A stretch of 64,000 nt of DNA from Bradyrhizobium hereditatis (GTDB lineage: Bacteria; Pseudomonadota; Alphaproteobacteria; Rhizobiales; Xanthobacteraceae). Numbering within the stretch: the first letter of the stretch is position 1; each line of letters starts with the position of its first letter. Under the pieces are notes generated by a model. The model did not search any database, was not told the origin of the DNA, and saw only the letters and a program-made list of their open reading frames with translations. Positions 48,383-57,809 of this stretch are shown here, piece after piece. The stretch spans positions 248,001-312,000 of the forward strand of contig NZ_JAGKJK010000003.1 of NCBI RefSeq assembly GCF_020329435.1, written 5' to 3'. The translations under genes were made by a program, and so were the position numbers.

Positions 48383-48691
48383 GTGAATCAAAAGCAGCGA
48401 ACGTATCGGTCTTGGTTTTTGAAAGTACACCACTGTGCAGCATCACTTGCTGTTGCTGCTGTGACCACAACGGTTCTATGCGCCGAACAGGCGGGTGCGC
48501 GAGATCGGCTGGCGACACCGGAGGAACGAGAGGCTTGCACACCGGACGTGCTTCGCCTTTGTAGCAGCCACATACCTGATGCAGGAGCCATCACTGCCTG
48601 TCTCAGAGCCAAGTTCGCAAACCTGAGTGACCAATGTCGTTACGTGATTTCGTTTCGAGACTCTGCCAAGGGAAAGGAAAGCTCGAAATGA
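48383..48691 (+). CDS. small secreted cysteine-containing protein
   Basis: 102 aa from GTG 48383, preceded by GAAGAGGA. The N-terminus has a hydrophobic signal (HHCAASLAVAAVTTTVLCAEQAGA). The mature part, REACTPDVLRLCSSHIPDAGAITACLRAKFANLSDQCRYVI in overlapping parts, has four Cys spaced as in short Cys-rich (GLG1-like) repeats common in exported Bradyrhizobium proteins. Likely periplasmic with two disulphides. Function unknown. Confidence 0.65.
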   Translation: MNQKQRTYRSWFLKVHHCAASLAVAAVTTTVLCAEQAGARDRLATPEEREACTPDVLRLCSSHIPDAGAITACLRAKFANLSDQCRYVISFRDSAKGKESSK

Positions 48692-48872
48692 GCCAGCGCC
48701 GATAGCCCGGCGGCTTCGATTGCCCACGTTCGAGACTAGCCCCTGGGGCTGAATTCCAGGACGGCAAGGCCGAATGGGGACAGATGAAAGGGCGCGGGTA
48801 ATTGAGGCTGCACCAACCCCTTGCGAATGACGGAATTCTCGGCGCTGGGCACTTGCTTGGACGAACAGGCGA

Positions 48873-50348
48873 ATGCGTGAATTACCTTTCCAAACCATTC
48901 TGATCGCCAACAGAGGCGAAATTGCCGTACGAATCATCAAGACCTTGCGAGGGCTGGGGCTTCGCTCTGCAATTGTCTACCACGATGCGGATGCGGGGAC
49001 GCCGGCTGTCGCCATGGCTGACACGGCGATTGCGATCAGCGGTCGCACGCCGATTGCCGCCTATCTCGATATCCCGCAAATCATCGCTGCTGCCCACAAG
49101 GCGAGCGCCGACGCCCTTCATCCGGGCTACGGATTTCTCTCCGAGAATGCTGAGTTCGCCAGGGCCGTGACAAAGGCGGGCATTGCTTTTATCGGGCCAG
49201 CTCCGGAAAGCATCGAACTGATGGGCGACAAAATCAGGGCCCGCAACTTCGTTCAGCGGAACGGTTTTCCGGTTGCACCTTCGGCGATCGAAGAAGATGA
49301 CCCAGCGACATTCACATTCAGGGCGCGAACTGTTGGCGTTCCTTTGCTGGTGAAACCATCAGCTGGAGGTGGCGGCAAGGGCATGCGGATCGTGCGCGAC
49401 CTCGCTAACTTGGAGGACGCGATTGCGCAGGCGCGCAGTGAGGCGCAGAGATACTTCGGTGATGGCCGGCTTTACATCGAACGATACGTCGAAAACCCGC
49501 GACACATCGAAGTCCAGGTGCTCGGCGACTCCTTCGGAAACCTGGTCCATCTCTTCGAGCGAGAGTGCTCGGTGCAGCGCCGGTTCCAGAAAGTCATCGA
49601 GGAGGCGCCGTCCCCCGCACTATCGGGGACGTTGCAGAGGCGGATCTGCGAAGCCGCCGCGGGCATCGCGCGTGCCGCCAAGTACCAGAACGCAGGCACT
49701 GTCGAATTCATCTACGGCGGCGGAGAGTTCTATTTTCTTGAGATGAATACGCGTCTGCAAGTTGAGCATAGTGTGACCGAGGTGATCACCGGCATCGATC
49801 TTGTTGCGCAACAGATCTATGTCGCCGCGGGCCGCGAACTTGGATTTTCGCAGTCCGATATTATCTCGAAAGGACACGCGATCGAGGCTAGACTGTATGC
49901 GGAAGCCCCGGAACGCGGATATGTTCCGACGACTGGCAAGGTACTTGTTCTTGAGTATCCGGATGGCGACGGCATACGTATCGACAGTGGCATCGTGCAA
50001 GGCCAGCAGATCACGACAGCGTTCGATCCCATGCTCGCAAAGATCATCGTGCATTCGCCGACGCGCATTGAGGCTGCGCTGAAGGCCCATCGGGCGATGC
50101 GGGAGCTGGTGCTTCTCGGCTGCGAGACAAACGCACACTTTCTCACACGTATCCTCCGCGACGAGGCTTTTCTGAGCGGACACGTCCATACGGGATATCT
50201 TGAGGAAAATCCGCATATTGCATCGGGCGAACCCGAGTCCGACGTATCTGACTTCCTCGCCACAGCCGCCCTCCTGACGAGACCTGTCCGCGACTCTGCA
50301 GATGCCGTGCCCGAGCTTCACGCAGCGCTGGGCAGCTGGAGAAACTGA
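48873..50348 (+). CDS. biotin carboxylase subunit of an acyl-CoA carboxylase
   Basis: 491 aa, ATG 48873. It carboxylates biotin using ATP and bicarbonate. The N-terminal IANRGEIAVRII, DALHPGYGFLSENAEFA, the ATP-grasp glycine loop KPSAGGGGKGM (residues 161-171), RYIEVQ-like HIEVQVLGD, the catalytic FLEMNTRLQVEHSVTE block and the C-terminal domain are all present. It is longer than AccC by ~40 residues at the C-terminus. The next gene starts one base after its stop and a carboxyltransferase follows, so this is a three-gene carboxylase operon separate from the housekeeping acetyl-CoA carboxylase. Confidence 0.95.
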   Translation: MRELPFQTILIANRGEIAVRIIKTLRGLGLRSAIVYHDADAGTPAVAMADTAIAISGRTPIAAYLDIPQIIAAAHKASADALHPGYGFLSENAEFARAVTKAGIAFIGPAPESIELMGDKIRARNFVQRNGFPVAPSAIEEDDPATFTFRARTVGVPLLVKPSAGGGGKGMRIVRDLANLEDAIAQARSEAQRYFGDGRLYIERYVENPRHIEVQVLGDSFGNLVHLFERECSVQRRFQKVIEEAPSPALSGTLQRRICEAAAGIARAAKYQNAGTVEFIYGGGEFYFLEMNTRLQVEHSVTEVITGIDLVAQQIYVAAGRELGFSQSDIISKGHAIEARLYAEAPERGYVPTTGKVLVLEYPDGDGIRIDSGIVQGQQITTAFDPMLAKIIVHSPTRIEAALKAHRAMRELVLLGCETNAHFLTRILRDEAFLSGHVHTGYLEENPHIASGEPESDVSDFLATAALLTRPVRDSADAVPELHAALGSWRN

Positions 50349-50349
50349 C

Positions 50350-50853
50350 GTGAACCACTCTTTTGAAGTTGATGGCGTAGCTTATCAGCTATCGCTTTCA
50401 CGTTGCCAACAGGGCTATCGGCTTCGCTTGAGCAATGAAGTGATTGCTCCAATCGCGTTCTCCCAGCAAAGCCAAGGCCGCGGCGTTCTTACCATCGCTG
50501 GCGAAAGCGAACCGGTTAGGTTTGCCATCGACGGCGACGTTATTCACGTGCATATTCGCGGCAGGACGCGCATTTTGCACTACCGCGACCCGTTGAGAAC
50601 GCTCGCTTGCGCGAACAATAAGTTACATCATTTGATAGCTCGCGCGCCGATGCCTGGCCTCGTCGTTACGACCAGCGTTTCGCCTGGCCAAGCCGTTTCC
50701 GCAGGCACGCCGCTGATGAAAATCGAGAGCATGAAGTTGGAAACCATCATACGCTCTCCACGAGACGGGGTGATCGACCGGATTCACTTCAACGAAGGCG
50801 AAAGCTTCGAGCAGGACGCAGTGCTGGTTACGCTCTCCGAGGAAGGGCGTTGA
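50350..50853 (+). CDS. biotin carboxyl carrier protein subunit
   Basis: 167 aa from GTG 50350, two bases after the upstream stop. The last ~70 residues are a biotinyl domain with the acceptor Lys in ESMKLE (K129; the usual motif is AMKM, so Ala is replaced by Ser and Met by Leu). The N-terminal ~90 residues form a beta-rich domain like that in the alpha chains of propionyl/methylcrotonyl-CoA carboxylases, here split off as a separate protein. Coupled to both neighbours. Confidence 0.92.
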   Translation: MNHSFEVDGVAYQLSLSRCQQGYRLRLSNEVIAPIAFSQQSQGRGVLTIAGESEPVRFAIDGDVIHVHIRGRTRILHYRDPLRTLACANNKLHHLIARAPMPGLVVTTSVSPGQAVSAGTPLMKIESMKLETIIRSPRDGVIDRIHFNEGESFEQDAVLVTLSEEGR

Positions 50854-50854
50854 G

Positions 50855-52462
50855 ATGCAGCGGATCGCTTCTACAGTGGATGTCAAATCCCACGAATTTC
50901 GCCTCAACCAACTCCATAACAGACGACTCGCGGCCGAATTGAAGGAACGACAACGTACCGTCCGCTTCAACCGCGCTGAACGGGAACTTGAGCGCCTGCG
51001 CCGGCAGAACAAACTGTTTGTACGGGATCGGATTGAGGCTTTGCTCGATCCAGAAACGCCGTTCCTCGAGCTTTCGACTCTAGCTGCTAACAAGGCTTAC
51101 GACGGCGAGGTGCCTGGCGCAGCGCAGGTCGTCGGCATCGGCATCGTAGCGGGTCACGAAGTCATTGTTCACGCCGATGACGCTAGCGTGAAGAGCGGCG
51201 CATGGTATCCCCTGTCTGTCAAGAAGATCGTGCGGGCCTTGGACATCGCGATCGAGAACCGTTTACCTGTTGTTCATCTGTGCGACTGTGCTGGTGGATT
51301 TCTGCCTTTGCAGGCGGAGTTCTTCGCCGATCGATACTACGCCGGGCGAATCTTCCGCAATCAGTCTATTCTCTCAAAGATGGGAGTGCCGCAAGTCGCC
51401 ATCGCAATGGGTCATTGCACCGCAGGAGGGGCATACGTACCCGCGCTTAGCGACTACAACATCATCGTGGAGGGAACGGGCGCGATTTTTCTAGGTGGAC
51501 CCCCGGTCGTGAAAGCGGCCACGGGCGAAACGGTATCCGTCGAAGAGCTTGGCGGCGCTCATATGCATACCAGCGTGTCTGGAACGAGTGACTATTTCGC
51601 ACACTCCGAGATGCACGCGATTGCCATCGCGCGGGACATTGTCGCTGGCTTCAATCCTGCTACGAAAGCCTCGATCAATAGAGTCGCTCCGGAGCCGCCC
51701 GCTTACGATGCGTCTGAGTTGTACGGCATTCTTCCCAGGGATCCTCGAGTGCAGTTCGACATGCGGGAGATTATCGCCCGTCTGGTCGACGGCAGCCGAT
51801 TCCACGAATACCAGCCTCGCTATGGCGAGTCTTTGGTGTGCGGCTTCGCCCGCCTTTATGGATATCAGATGGGGCTTATTGCAAACAACGGCGCACTGTT
51901 CAGCGATAGCGCGCTGAAGGGCGCTCACTTCATCCAATTGTGCGACAAGAATCGAACGCCCCTGCTGTTTCTGCAGAATATCACGGGTTTCATGGTCGGC
52001 CGCGAATACGAACGGCGGGGCATCACCAAGGATGGCGCCAAGCTGATCATGGCCGTCTCTGGAGCGTCGGTGCCTAAATTCACGGTTATCTGCAACCGCT
52101 CCCACGGAGCGGGGACATTCGCTATGGCGGGACGAGCTTTCGATTCACGCTTTATGTTCTCCTGGCCACAGTCTCAGATTTCAGCGATGGGTGCAGAGCA
52201 AGCGGCAGGCGTGCTTACCCATGTCAAGGCAAGACAATTGGCCCGGGCGGGTGGACGCTTATCGGAACAAGATTTGGCGGCCATTCGAGAGCCTATTGTC
52301 GAAGAGTATCGGGAACGATCGAGCGCCTACTATGCAACTTCCGAAATCTGGGACGACGGCATTCTTGATCCCGTCGACACCAGAAACGCGCTCGCAATCG
52401 TCCTGAGCGCTTCGCTCAATACTCCCATCGAGGCGCCACGTTACGGCGTCTTCAGAATGTAG
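50855..52462 (+). CDS. acyl-CoA carboxylase carboxyltransferase (beta subunit)
   Basis: 535 aa, ATG 50855, one base after the preceding stop. Fused N- and C-terminal crotonase-like carboxyltransferase domains: MGHCTAGGAYVPALSDYNIIVEGTGAIFLGGPPVVKAATGE in overlapping parts marks the acyl-CoA site of the N domain; LFLQNITGFMVGREYERRGI and GAGTFAMAGRAFDSRFMFSWPQSQISAMGAEQAAGVL (in overlapping parts) mark the C domain. The pattern (QNITGFMVG; SWPNARISVMG-like) is closest to methylcrotonyl- or geranyl-CoA carboxylase beta chains rather than propionyl-CoA ones, but the substrate cannot be fixed by eye. Confidence 0.95.
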   Translation: MQRIASTVDVKSHEFRLNQLHNRRLAAELKERQRTVRFNRAERELERLRRQNKLFVRDRIEALLDPETPFLELSTLAANKAYDGEVPGAAQVVGIGIVAGHEVIVHADDASVKSGAWYPLSVKKIVRALDIAIENRLPVVHLCDCAGGFLPLQAEFFADRYYAGRIFRNQSILSKMGVPQVAIAMGHCTAGGAYVPALSDYNIIVEGTGAIFLGGPPVVKAATGETVSVEELGGAHMHTSVSGTSDYFAHSEMHAIAIARDIVAGFNPATKASINRVAPEPPAYDASELYGILPRDPRVQFDMREIIARLVDGSRFHEYQPRYGESLVCGFARLYGYQMGLIANNGALFSDSALKGAHFIQLCDKNRTPLLFLQNITGFMVGREYERRGITKDGAKLIMAVSGASVPKFTVICNRSHGAGTFAMAGRAFDSRFMFSWPQSQISAMGAEQAAGVLTHVKARQLARAGGRLSEQDLAAIREPIVEEYRERSSAYYATSEIWDDGILDPVDTRNALAIVLSASLNTPIEAPRYGVFRM

Positions 52463-52983
52463 CGATCGGATCAGGCGCAAAGCGAGAAGTCGCTGATCAT
52501 GCCGATCCTTCGATTTGACTGGCTTCCAAATCGGCGGCTGGGTCTACCTCCACACTCACGGAAAGGAAGATTAAGTGAAACGCATCACCTTCGCCGCGGC
52601 TTTCAACCGATGAGAGCCGGATCTGAACTCAATGTGCTCCCGTATCGACACTTTCGAAGCAGCTAGAGGAGACCGAATTCGAACCCGCTCCGGTGGCGAC
52701 CACTGAGGCGCTGATGCATCAGCGAAGTTTGACGCAAGCACGGGCGACCGGTTTCAGAAACGGTTCTGTGCTAGCACGACGTCATCACACGAATGGGATT
52801 CACGAGCTTCCGACGAGGCCCGATCTGTCCTTGAGCGAACGCGATTTGCTGTCTCAAGCACGCAGCTTGCGCCTATTGCCTTTGAGGCCCGACTAGCTTT
52901 CGCCTCTCAAAGGATCAAATCCCGCGACCCAAGCGCCCGAAGCGACGTTCTCGTCGCCCCGAACGGACCGAGGAGCACACCTA
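52463..52983. other. gap with a strong ribosome site before a 12-codon frame
   Basis: GGAAAGGAAG at 52560-52569 precedes GTG 52575, whose frame (VKRITFAAAFNR) stops after 12 codons; this looks like the start of a deleted exported-protein gene. A 67-codon frame at 52693-52896 has no further support. Confidence 0.35.
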
Positions 52984-53526
52984 GTGGACAAGTCCAACAA
53001 ACAATCAACATTTGAAGAACACTCCGATCAAGGGCAGGCGGTAAAAGACGGGAAATGGCATCACGGCCTGAACCGCGAAGATACTCAGCGCGCCCCTCGC
53101 AAGGTCCAAGTTCGCAGATTTGTCAGAGAGGCTGCCCTCGATTCAGTCCCGATTGCGCTTCGCGCTCTGATATTGATCAACTGTGGAGCTGGGCTTGCAG
53201 TCTTGTCATCTCTCGAAGGCGTAGCAACCAGGGCCACAATCGATCTGAGCCTTATCGGCGCCCTCTCTTCAGCAGCGATGTACTTCGCGTTGGGGGCTGC
53301 GCTCGCTTTCCTTGCAATGTTCGCAGGCGCCGCTGCTGAAATGGCGGTTTCGAGGCTCAGGACTTGTGAGCCACAACGGATCCAAGAGGCGCGCCGCTTG
53401 CGCGCTGCGAACGCCGCGCGCATTTGCCACGTCTGTTCATTTACTTCCGCGCTGGCCTCGCTAGCTTTATTCGCTTCTGGAATGGCCGAGGCGAGCTCCA
53501 CACTCCCAATGCTTCTGCAGAGATAA
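52984..53526 (+). CDS. hypothetical membrane protein
   Basis: 180 aa from GTG 52984 with GAGGAG at 52971-52976. A polar N-terminal ~55 residues is followed by three hydrophobic segments (ALRALILINCGAGLAVLSSL; YFALGAALAFLAMFAGAAAEMAV; FTSALASLALFASGMAEA). No family recognised. It may be a small inner-membrane protein co-transcribed with the zinc-ribbon gene 66 bp downstream. Confidence 0.65.
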   Translation: MDKSNKQSTFEEHSDQGQAVKDGKWHHGLNREDTQRAPRKVQVRRFVREAALDSVPIALRALILINCGAGLAVLSSLEGVATRATIDLSLIGALSSAAMYFALGAALAFLAMFAGAAAEMAVSRLRTCEPQRIQEARRLRAANAARICHVCSFTSALASLALFASGMAEASSTLPMLLQR

Positions 53527-53592
53527 GCTGCCCAACCGCCTTTGGACTTGACTAGAACCGAGCTCGCTGAGAACTGCCAGGAGCCCTCGCCC

Positions 53593-53841
53593 ATGCAGTG
53601 CCCGAAATGCAACTCCGATGACTGGTGCGAAATCGCGTCACATGATCCCTGGAGCGGCCGACCGATGATCGCCTGCAATGTCTGCGGCGAATATACTGTG
53701 CACAAGCCGGCCGAGCGCGAGGAGGCGTACGCGGTCATTGCCGGCGCCCTGACTAGCGAGCACCAACACGACGCGCCGGCTGATGCGGGCAAGATCCTGG
53801 ATGCCCTGGAGAATGCTGGTCTAACGATCACGCGCAGCTGA
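53593..53841 (+). CDS. small zinc-ribbon protein
   Basis: 82 aa from ATG 53593 (MQCPKCNSDDW). Two CxxC knuckles (CPKC and CNVC, spaced ~22 residues) form a zinc ribbon; the C-terminal half is helical (ADAGKILDALENAGLTI). An in-frame codon at 53542 is less likely because the Cys knuckle sits right at this start. Function unknown. Confidence 0.6.
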   Translation: MQCPKCNSDDWCEIASHDPWSGRPMIACNVCGEYTVHKPAEREEAYAVIAGALTSEHQHDAPADAGKILDALENAGLTITRS

Positions 53842-53866
53842 AAACGAATAAAAGACTGACCCGCCC

Positions 53867-54022
53867 ATGAACCACACCGTTCTAAGCCCGCAGACCAGAC
53901 ATCCCGCGCGCCGAAAAACGGGGACTATCGAGGCGGTGCGTGATCGTAATGCGAAGCTGCACGCCGCTATCACCGATCTGAAGCGGCAGGTCGAGCGAGT
54001 GGCATCGAGATCCAGAAGCTAA
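53867..54022 (+). CDS. possible small coiled-coil protein
   Basis: 51 codons, ATG 53867, 25 bp after the zinc-ribbon gene in the same direction. The C-terminal half (IEAVRDRNAKLHAAITDLKRQVERV) is a good short coiled coil. The ribosome site is weak. It could be a real small gene or the start of a broken one. Confidence 0.35.
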   Translation: MNHTVLSPQTRHPARRKTGTIEAVRDRNAKLHAAITDLKRQVERVASRSRS

Positions 54023-54612
54023 AGGACTTCCAGACACTGCCTGGCGACTGCTACGAGTTCTCGACTTCGCGCCGGCCTGTGCCAAATCTTTGTCGTGAAC
54101 AGCCGGTAAGCGATCGCGATCGTCTGTGGACGCTCCTGATGACAATTGCGCCCTCGTCTCGAGCCCATCTGGCACGACAACGCTAGGTACCGTGACGATC
54201 TCGATGAGAAACATCTTAGGATAACTATGTAACGTACGGGCCGTACGGCTGTTGTCGGCGATAGTCGTCCAGCCATGTTCGTCAGCCCAAGGCAGGATGA
54301 GTTCTGAGTCTGTCCTGAAGGCTTGATTTGGCGTCGATCCCGATCGGTTCGATAACAAGCATGAATGTCGGAAAATATCATGATTTGCGCGGGGACGGCT
54401 GCACTCGTGGCCGCCGCGCGCGGGCCCGCTCCTCGGCCGCCAATATTTCTCAGTCGTCCTGAACGTGTTCCAATGTCAGCTAACTACCTTGGGACGTGGC
54501 TTCTCAGACGGCGGCGGGCTGCACTTGGTCGCTTGCGTCCCCGTCACTCTGGAAGGCGCTAGATTGCATATTGGGACGGCGTAATTATTTCAGCCAAGCC
54601 ACTAAAAAGGAT
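54023..54612. other. gap without a recognisable gene
   Basis: Short frames on both strands (e.g. 53882-54358 minus) without motifs. Nothing supported. Confidence 0.35.
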
Positions 54613-54643
54613 TTGAACCTGACGCTGCGTCAGGTTGTAGGAA
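54613..54643 (+). promoter_or_regulatory. MerR-type promoter/operator, copy 3 (best palindrome)
   Basis: TTGAAC, 19-bp spacer CTGACGCTGCGTCAGGTTG, then TAGGAA. The spacer contains the perfect dyad CTGACGCTGCGTCAG centred between the promoter elements, as in MerR-family targets. A tiny frame MTKPTPRKPWVP... starts at 54649; trpD begins ~300 bp downstream. Confidence 0.65.
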
Positions 54644-54941
54644 TCAATTATGACCAAACCTACGCCACGCAAGCCATGGGTACCGGCTGACCCGCCAGCC
54701 GGGTCGCCGTGCGCATGAATGCCAATTGAATCGACCTTCCGCTGATGAAGCCGGACGGCTGGCAGATCTTATCGCCTGTCGATTTCGCATCCGACGAGAG
54801 CAAAGAGCTGAAAGAAGAGCCTCAACCCATGTTGTGCGACAAACAGCGCGCGGCCTTTGTCACTAAGCTGGAACATGGGAGGCTACCTTCGCCCTGGCGA
54901 AACGCTCGCAATAGCTACAACTAAGCACGTTCGAAAGCACG
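54644..54941. other. leader between the MerR-type site and trpD
   Basis: Holds a 22-codon frame (ATG 54649) rich in Pro and Lys, and otherwise no gene. No Trp-codon leader peptide for attenuation was found. Confidence 0.35.
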
Positions 54942-55955
54942 ATGGACGCCTTCAAATCGATTATTGGCAAGGTCGCCAGTGGCGCCACGTTGACCTGCGA
55001 GGAGACGGCATCAGCTTTTGACAGCATGATGTCGGGCGAAGCCACGCCCTCGCAGATGGGCGGACTTCTGATGGCTCTGCGGGTGCGCGGCGAGACGGTG
55101 GACGAAATTACCGGCGCCGCTTCCGCGATGCGGAGTAAGATGCTGCGAGTCAATGCGCCGCACGATTGCGTCGACATTGTCGGTACTGGCGGCGACGCTT
55201 CGGGCTCGGTCAACGTGTCGACCTGCGCCGCTTTCATCGTCGCTGGTGCTGGTGTGCGGGTGGCCAAACATGGCAACCGCGCACTGTCCTCGCGCTCGGG
55301 CGCTGCTGACGTCTTGGCATCGCTCGGTGTGAGGATCGACATCGCCCCTGAAGACATCGCTCGCTGCGTGCGTGAAGCCGGCATCGGCTTCATGTTTGCG
55401 CCGGTCCATCATCCCGCTATGAAGCACGTTCGGCCGACCCGGCTTGAGCTTGCGACCCGCACCATCTTCAATCTGCTCGGACCGCTGTGCAATCCCGCGG
55501 GCGTCAAGCGACAGATAGTTGGGGTGTTTTCGCGGCAGTGGGTGCTGCCTTTGGCGCAAGTGTTGAAGACTCTTGGCGCTGAGTCGGTGTGGGTGGTGCA
55601 CGGCTTGGACGGACTTGATGAGCTCACCTTGACCGGCCCGACCTTTGTTGCCTCGCTTGAGACCGGCGAGATCCGCACCTTCGAAGTGACCCCGGAACAG
55701 GCCGGTCTCCCCCGCTGCGCCAGCGAGGCACTGAAGGGCGGCGATGCCGATGCCAATGCAGTGGCGCTGCAAAGCGTGCTCGACGGCACCCCAAGCCCGT
55801 ATCGCGATATCGCGCTTCTCAATGCGGCCGCGACATTGATCGTGGCCGGCCGTGCCAAAACCTTGAAGGAAGGCGTCGCTCTTGGCCAGAAATCGCTTGG
55901 TAGCGGTGCCGCGGCGGCGCGATTGAAACACCTGATCGCAGTATCCAACGCCTAA
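54942..55955 (+). CDS. trpD: anthranilate phosphoribosyltransferase TrpD
   Basis: 337 aa, ATG 54942. It joins anthranilate to PRPP. The Gly-rich PRPP motif [21 protein letters not shown], the [15 protein letters not shown] block, [12 protein letters not shown], and [20 protein letters not shown] are all intact (in overlapping parts). Length is normal and it reads like a Bradyrhizobium TrpD. It is followed 16 bp later by trpC. No trpE, trpG or moa/moe genes, which neighbour the usual chromosomal copy, are nearby, so this is an isolated pair on the island. Confidence 0.97.
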   Translation: MDAFKSIIGKVASGATLTCEETASAFDSMMSGEATPSQMGGLLMALRVRGETVDEITGAASAMRSKMLRVNAPHDCVDIVGTGGDASGSVNVSTCAAFIVAGAGVRVAKHGNRALSSRSGAADVLASLGVRIDIAPEDIARCVREAGIGFMFAPVHHPAMKHVRPTRLELATRTIFNLLGPLCNPAGVKRQIVGVFSRQWVLPLAQVLKTLGAESVWVVHGLDGLDELTLTGPTFVASLETGEIRTFEVTPEQAGLPRCASEALKGGDADANAVALQSVLDGTPSPYRDIALLNAAATLIVAGRAKTLKEGVALGQKSLGSGAAAARLKHLIAVSNA

Positions 55956-55971
55956 CAGCCGAGCCTAACCG

Positions 55972-56790
55972 ATGTCCGATATCTTGACGACGATCAAAGC
56001 CTACAAGCGCGAAGAGATCGCAGCCGCCAAGCGCACCTTGCCACTTTCAGAGGTCGAAGCGCTCGCGCGGCAGGCATCGCCCCCGCGGGGTTTTCTCGCC
56101 GCCATCTGCAACAAGCACGCAGCAGATGAATATGCGCTGATCGCCGAGATCAAAAAGGCCTCTCCCTCCAAAGGCATTATCCGGAGCGACTTCGATCCGC
56201 CCTCGCTAGCCAGGGCCTATGAAGGGGGCGGCGCGGCCTGTCTGTCGGTGCTGACGGACACGCACCTCTTTCAGGGGCACCCTGATTTCATGGTCGCGGC
56301 GCGCGCGGCAACATATCTTCCGGTGCTGCGCAAGGACTTCTTGTTCGACACCTATCAGGTGGCAGAAGCGCGCGCTCAGGGGGCCGACTGCATCCTGATC
56401 ATCATGGCGGCGCTCGAAGACGAAGCCGCTCGTGAGATAGAGGCTGCGGCCATGGCTCATGGTATGGATGTGCTGATCGAGATCAACGACGTCGACGAGA
56501 TCGATCGGGCGCTAAAACTTCGCTCGCCGATGATCGGCATCAACAACCGCAACCTGCGCACCTTCGAGACCTCTCTTACGATCAGCGAGGCGCTGGCGCC
56601 GCTCGTACCGAAGAATCGCGTGATCGTCGGCGAAAGCGGTATCTGCGACCCGGGCGATGTTCTGCGTCTTTCGCGGCTTGGCATTTCGACCTTCCTGGTC
56701 GGAGAAAGTCTGATGCGGCAGGCTAACGTGAGGGCGGCGACCCGCGCGCTGCTCTCGCGCGAGGCGGCGGTTTCAACCGGAGCGCAGTAA
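55972..56790 (+). CDS. trpC: indole-3-glycerol-phosphate synthase TrpC
   Basis: 272 aa, ATG 55972. Decarboxylates and closes the ring of CdRP to give indole-3-glycerol phosphate. The (beta/alpha)8 barrel signatures are intact: [96 protein letters not shown]. In operon with trpD. The two together give indole-3-glycerol phosphate from anthranilate, the branch point toward indole and tryptophan. Confidence 0.97.
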   Translation: MSDILTTIKAYKREEIAAAKRTLPLSEVEALARQASPPRGFLAAICNKHAADEYALIAEIKKASPSKGIIRSDFDPPSLARAYEGGGAACLSVLTDTHLFQGHPDFMVAARAATYLPVLRKDFLFDTYQVAEARAQGADCILIIMAALEDEAAREIEAAAMAHGMDVLIEINDVDEIDRALKLRSPMIGINNRNLRTFETSLTISEALAPLVPKNRVIVGESGICDPGDVLRLSRLGISTFLVGESLMRQANVRAATRALLSREAAVSTGAQ

Positions 56791-57058
56791 TGCGCGCAAA
56801 ACCTCCCAGCCAAGCTCCCTTCGCTCCGAATACTGCTCGGCGTCGCCGCTGTTCGACGACGGCTATTCAGCATTCAGAAGGTCCGCGGAACTCAATCACG
56901 TCAGCCCGGAGCCGTGGTCTCCCCTGCTTTGAGAGGACCGATAAGTGCAGCCGGTGATGGAGAGGCGAAATGCACCGTTTGAACGAAATAGCGGTGCCCT
57001 AGCCCGGGGATTTTAACGGCAGAATCATGGAAAAAAAATCGCGTCGGAGATTGGTCAG
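56791..57058. other. gap after trpC
   Basis: No gene and no clear terminator recognised. Confidence 0.35.
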
Positions 57059-57253
57059 ATGAGTGCGGTCTATGCTCGGAGCAGCGCGCTTTTCGGGCTG
57101 CAGCATGCGTACCGCATCAATCCTGCCGAGCTGATCGAGGCCAAGGCGGCGCCTGACAGATCGACCGCCGCTCAGGTCGCCAGGGCCGGTGCGAAGCGCC
57201 CAACCGAGATCATCGAAAAGATAGGCGGCTCGGCGAATCGCGCTTCGCGCTAG
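57059..57253 (+). CDS. small hypothetical protein
   Basis: 64 aa, ATG 57059, with GGAG at 57049-57052. Polar, Ala/Arg-rich with no motif; middle segment PAELIEAKAAPDRSTAAQVARAG. It is 20 bp upstream of the next small gene in the same direction, so the two probably form an operon. Confidence 0.5.
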   Translation: MSAVYARSSALFGLQHAYRINPAELIEAKAAPDRSTAAQVARAGAKRPTEIIEKIGGSANRASR

Positions 57254-57273
57254 AGCGCCAAAGGAGGCAAACA

Positions 57274-57513
57274 ATGATGTCTTGGCAGACAGACACGGTA
57301 CTCGGATCGATCGCGCTGATCGAACTCATGTTTCGTAAGCTTCGTGAAGTGATCGATACAGACAACTCGATCCCGCCTGAGCTGCGGCTTTCGTTGCACG
57401 CGACGCTGGATGAGCGTCTTATCTCCGGGAAAAAGCGCCTTCTCGACAGTATCGGCAGGCAAAATGACGCGGGGGCGATGCCCATGTCACCACCGAGGAA
57501 TAATTTGCAGTGA
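57274..57513 (+). CDS. small hypothetical protein
   Basis: 79 aa, ATG 57274 with an excellent AAAGGAGG at 57260-57267. Mostly helical (VLGSIALIELMFRKLREVIDTD; LRLSLHATLDERLISGKKRLLDSI) with a Pro-rich tail. No signal peptide. Its stop overlaps the GTG start of the next small gene, which indicates translational coupling. No family recognised. Confidence 0.7.
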   Translation: MMSWQTDTVLGSIALIELMFRKLREVIDTDNSIPPELRLSLHATLDERLISGKKRLLDSIGRQNDAGAMPMSPPRNNLQ

Positions 57514-57644
57514 ATGATGCCCCGCGCGGACAGATCACGGACGGCCAGCCCTTCGTACCGGCACCCTGCCCGTCGCTGTTCCCGCCCTACGACACGACGA
57601 AGTGGAACGTACTCGATCTGACGCGGAGGCGCGACGAACGCTAA
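57510..57644 (+). CDS. 44-residue protein coupled to its neighbour
   Basis: 44 aa from GTG 57510, overlapping the preceding TGA (GTGA). The peptide is Pro/Asp/Arg-rich (PFVPAPCPSLFPPYDTTKWNVLDL) with one Cys. It is too short for most gene finders, but its exact coupling argues that it is real. Function unknown. Confidence 0.55.
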   Translation: MNDAPRGQITDGQPFVPAPCPSLFPPYDTTKWNVLDLTRRRDER

Positions 57645-57809
57645 TATCCAAGCGGAGCCAGCTGTTGTGTTCAGCTGGATCGCCAAATCAGTCAGATTAC
57701 AGGTGCCACCAAACGCGAACAGCGCGGAGGCAACTTCAACAGTCGCGAACCAACGCAATCTCCGCATGCCTCAAAGGTTCGAAGTCAAACGCCACTCTGG
57801 AGCTAGCCT

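Noticed and set aside
47943..48386. 147-codon frame overlapping the start of the Cys-containing secreted protein
   Set aside because: No motif, Arg/Ser-rich, no ribosome site; the four-base overlap alone is not sufficient support.
54474..54505. GTCAGCTAACTACCTTGGGA, considered as a tts box
   Set aside because: The second half-site is absent and no suitable start lies close by.
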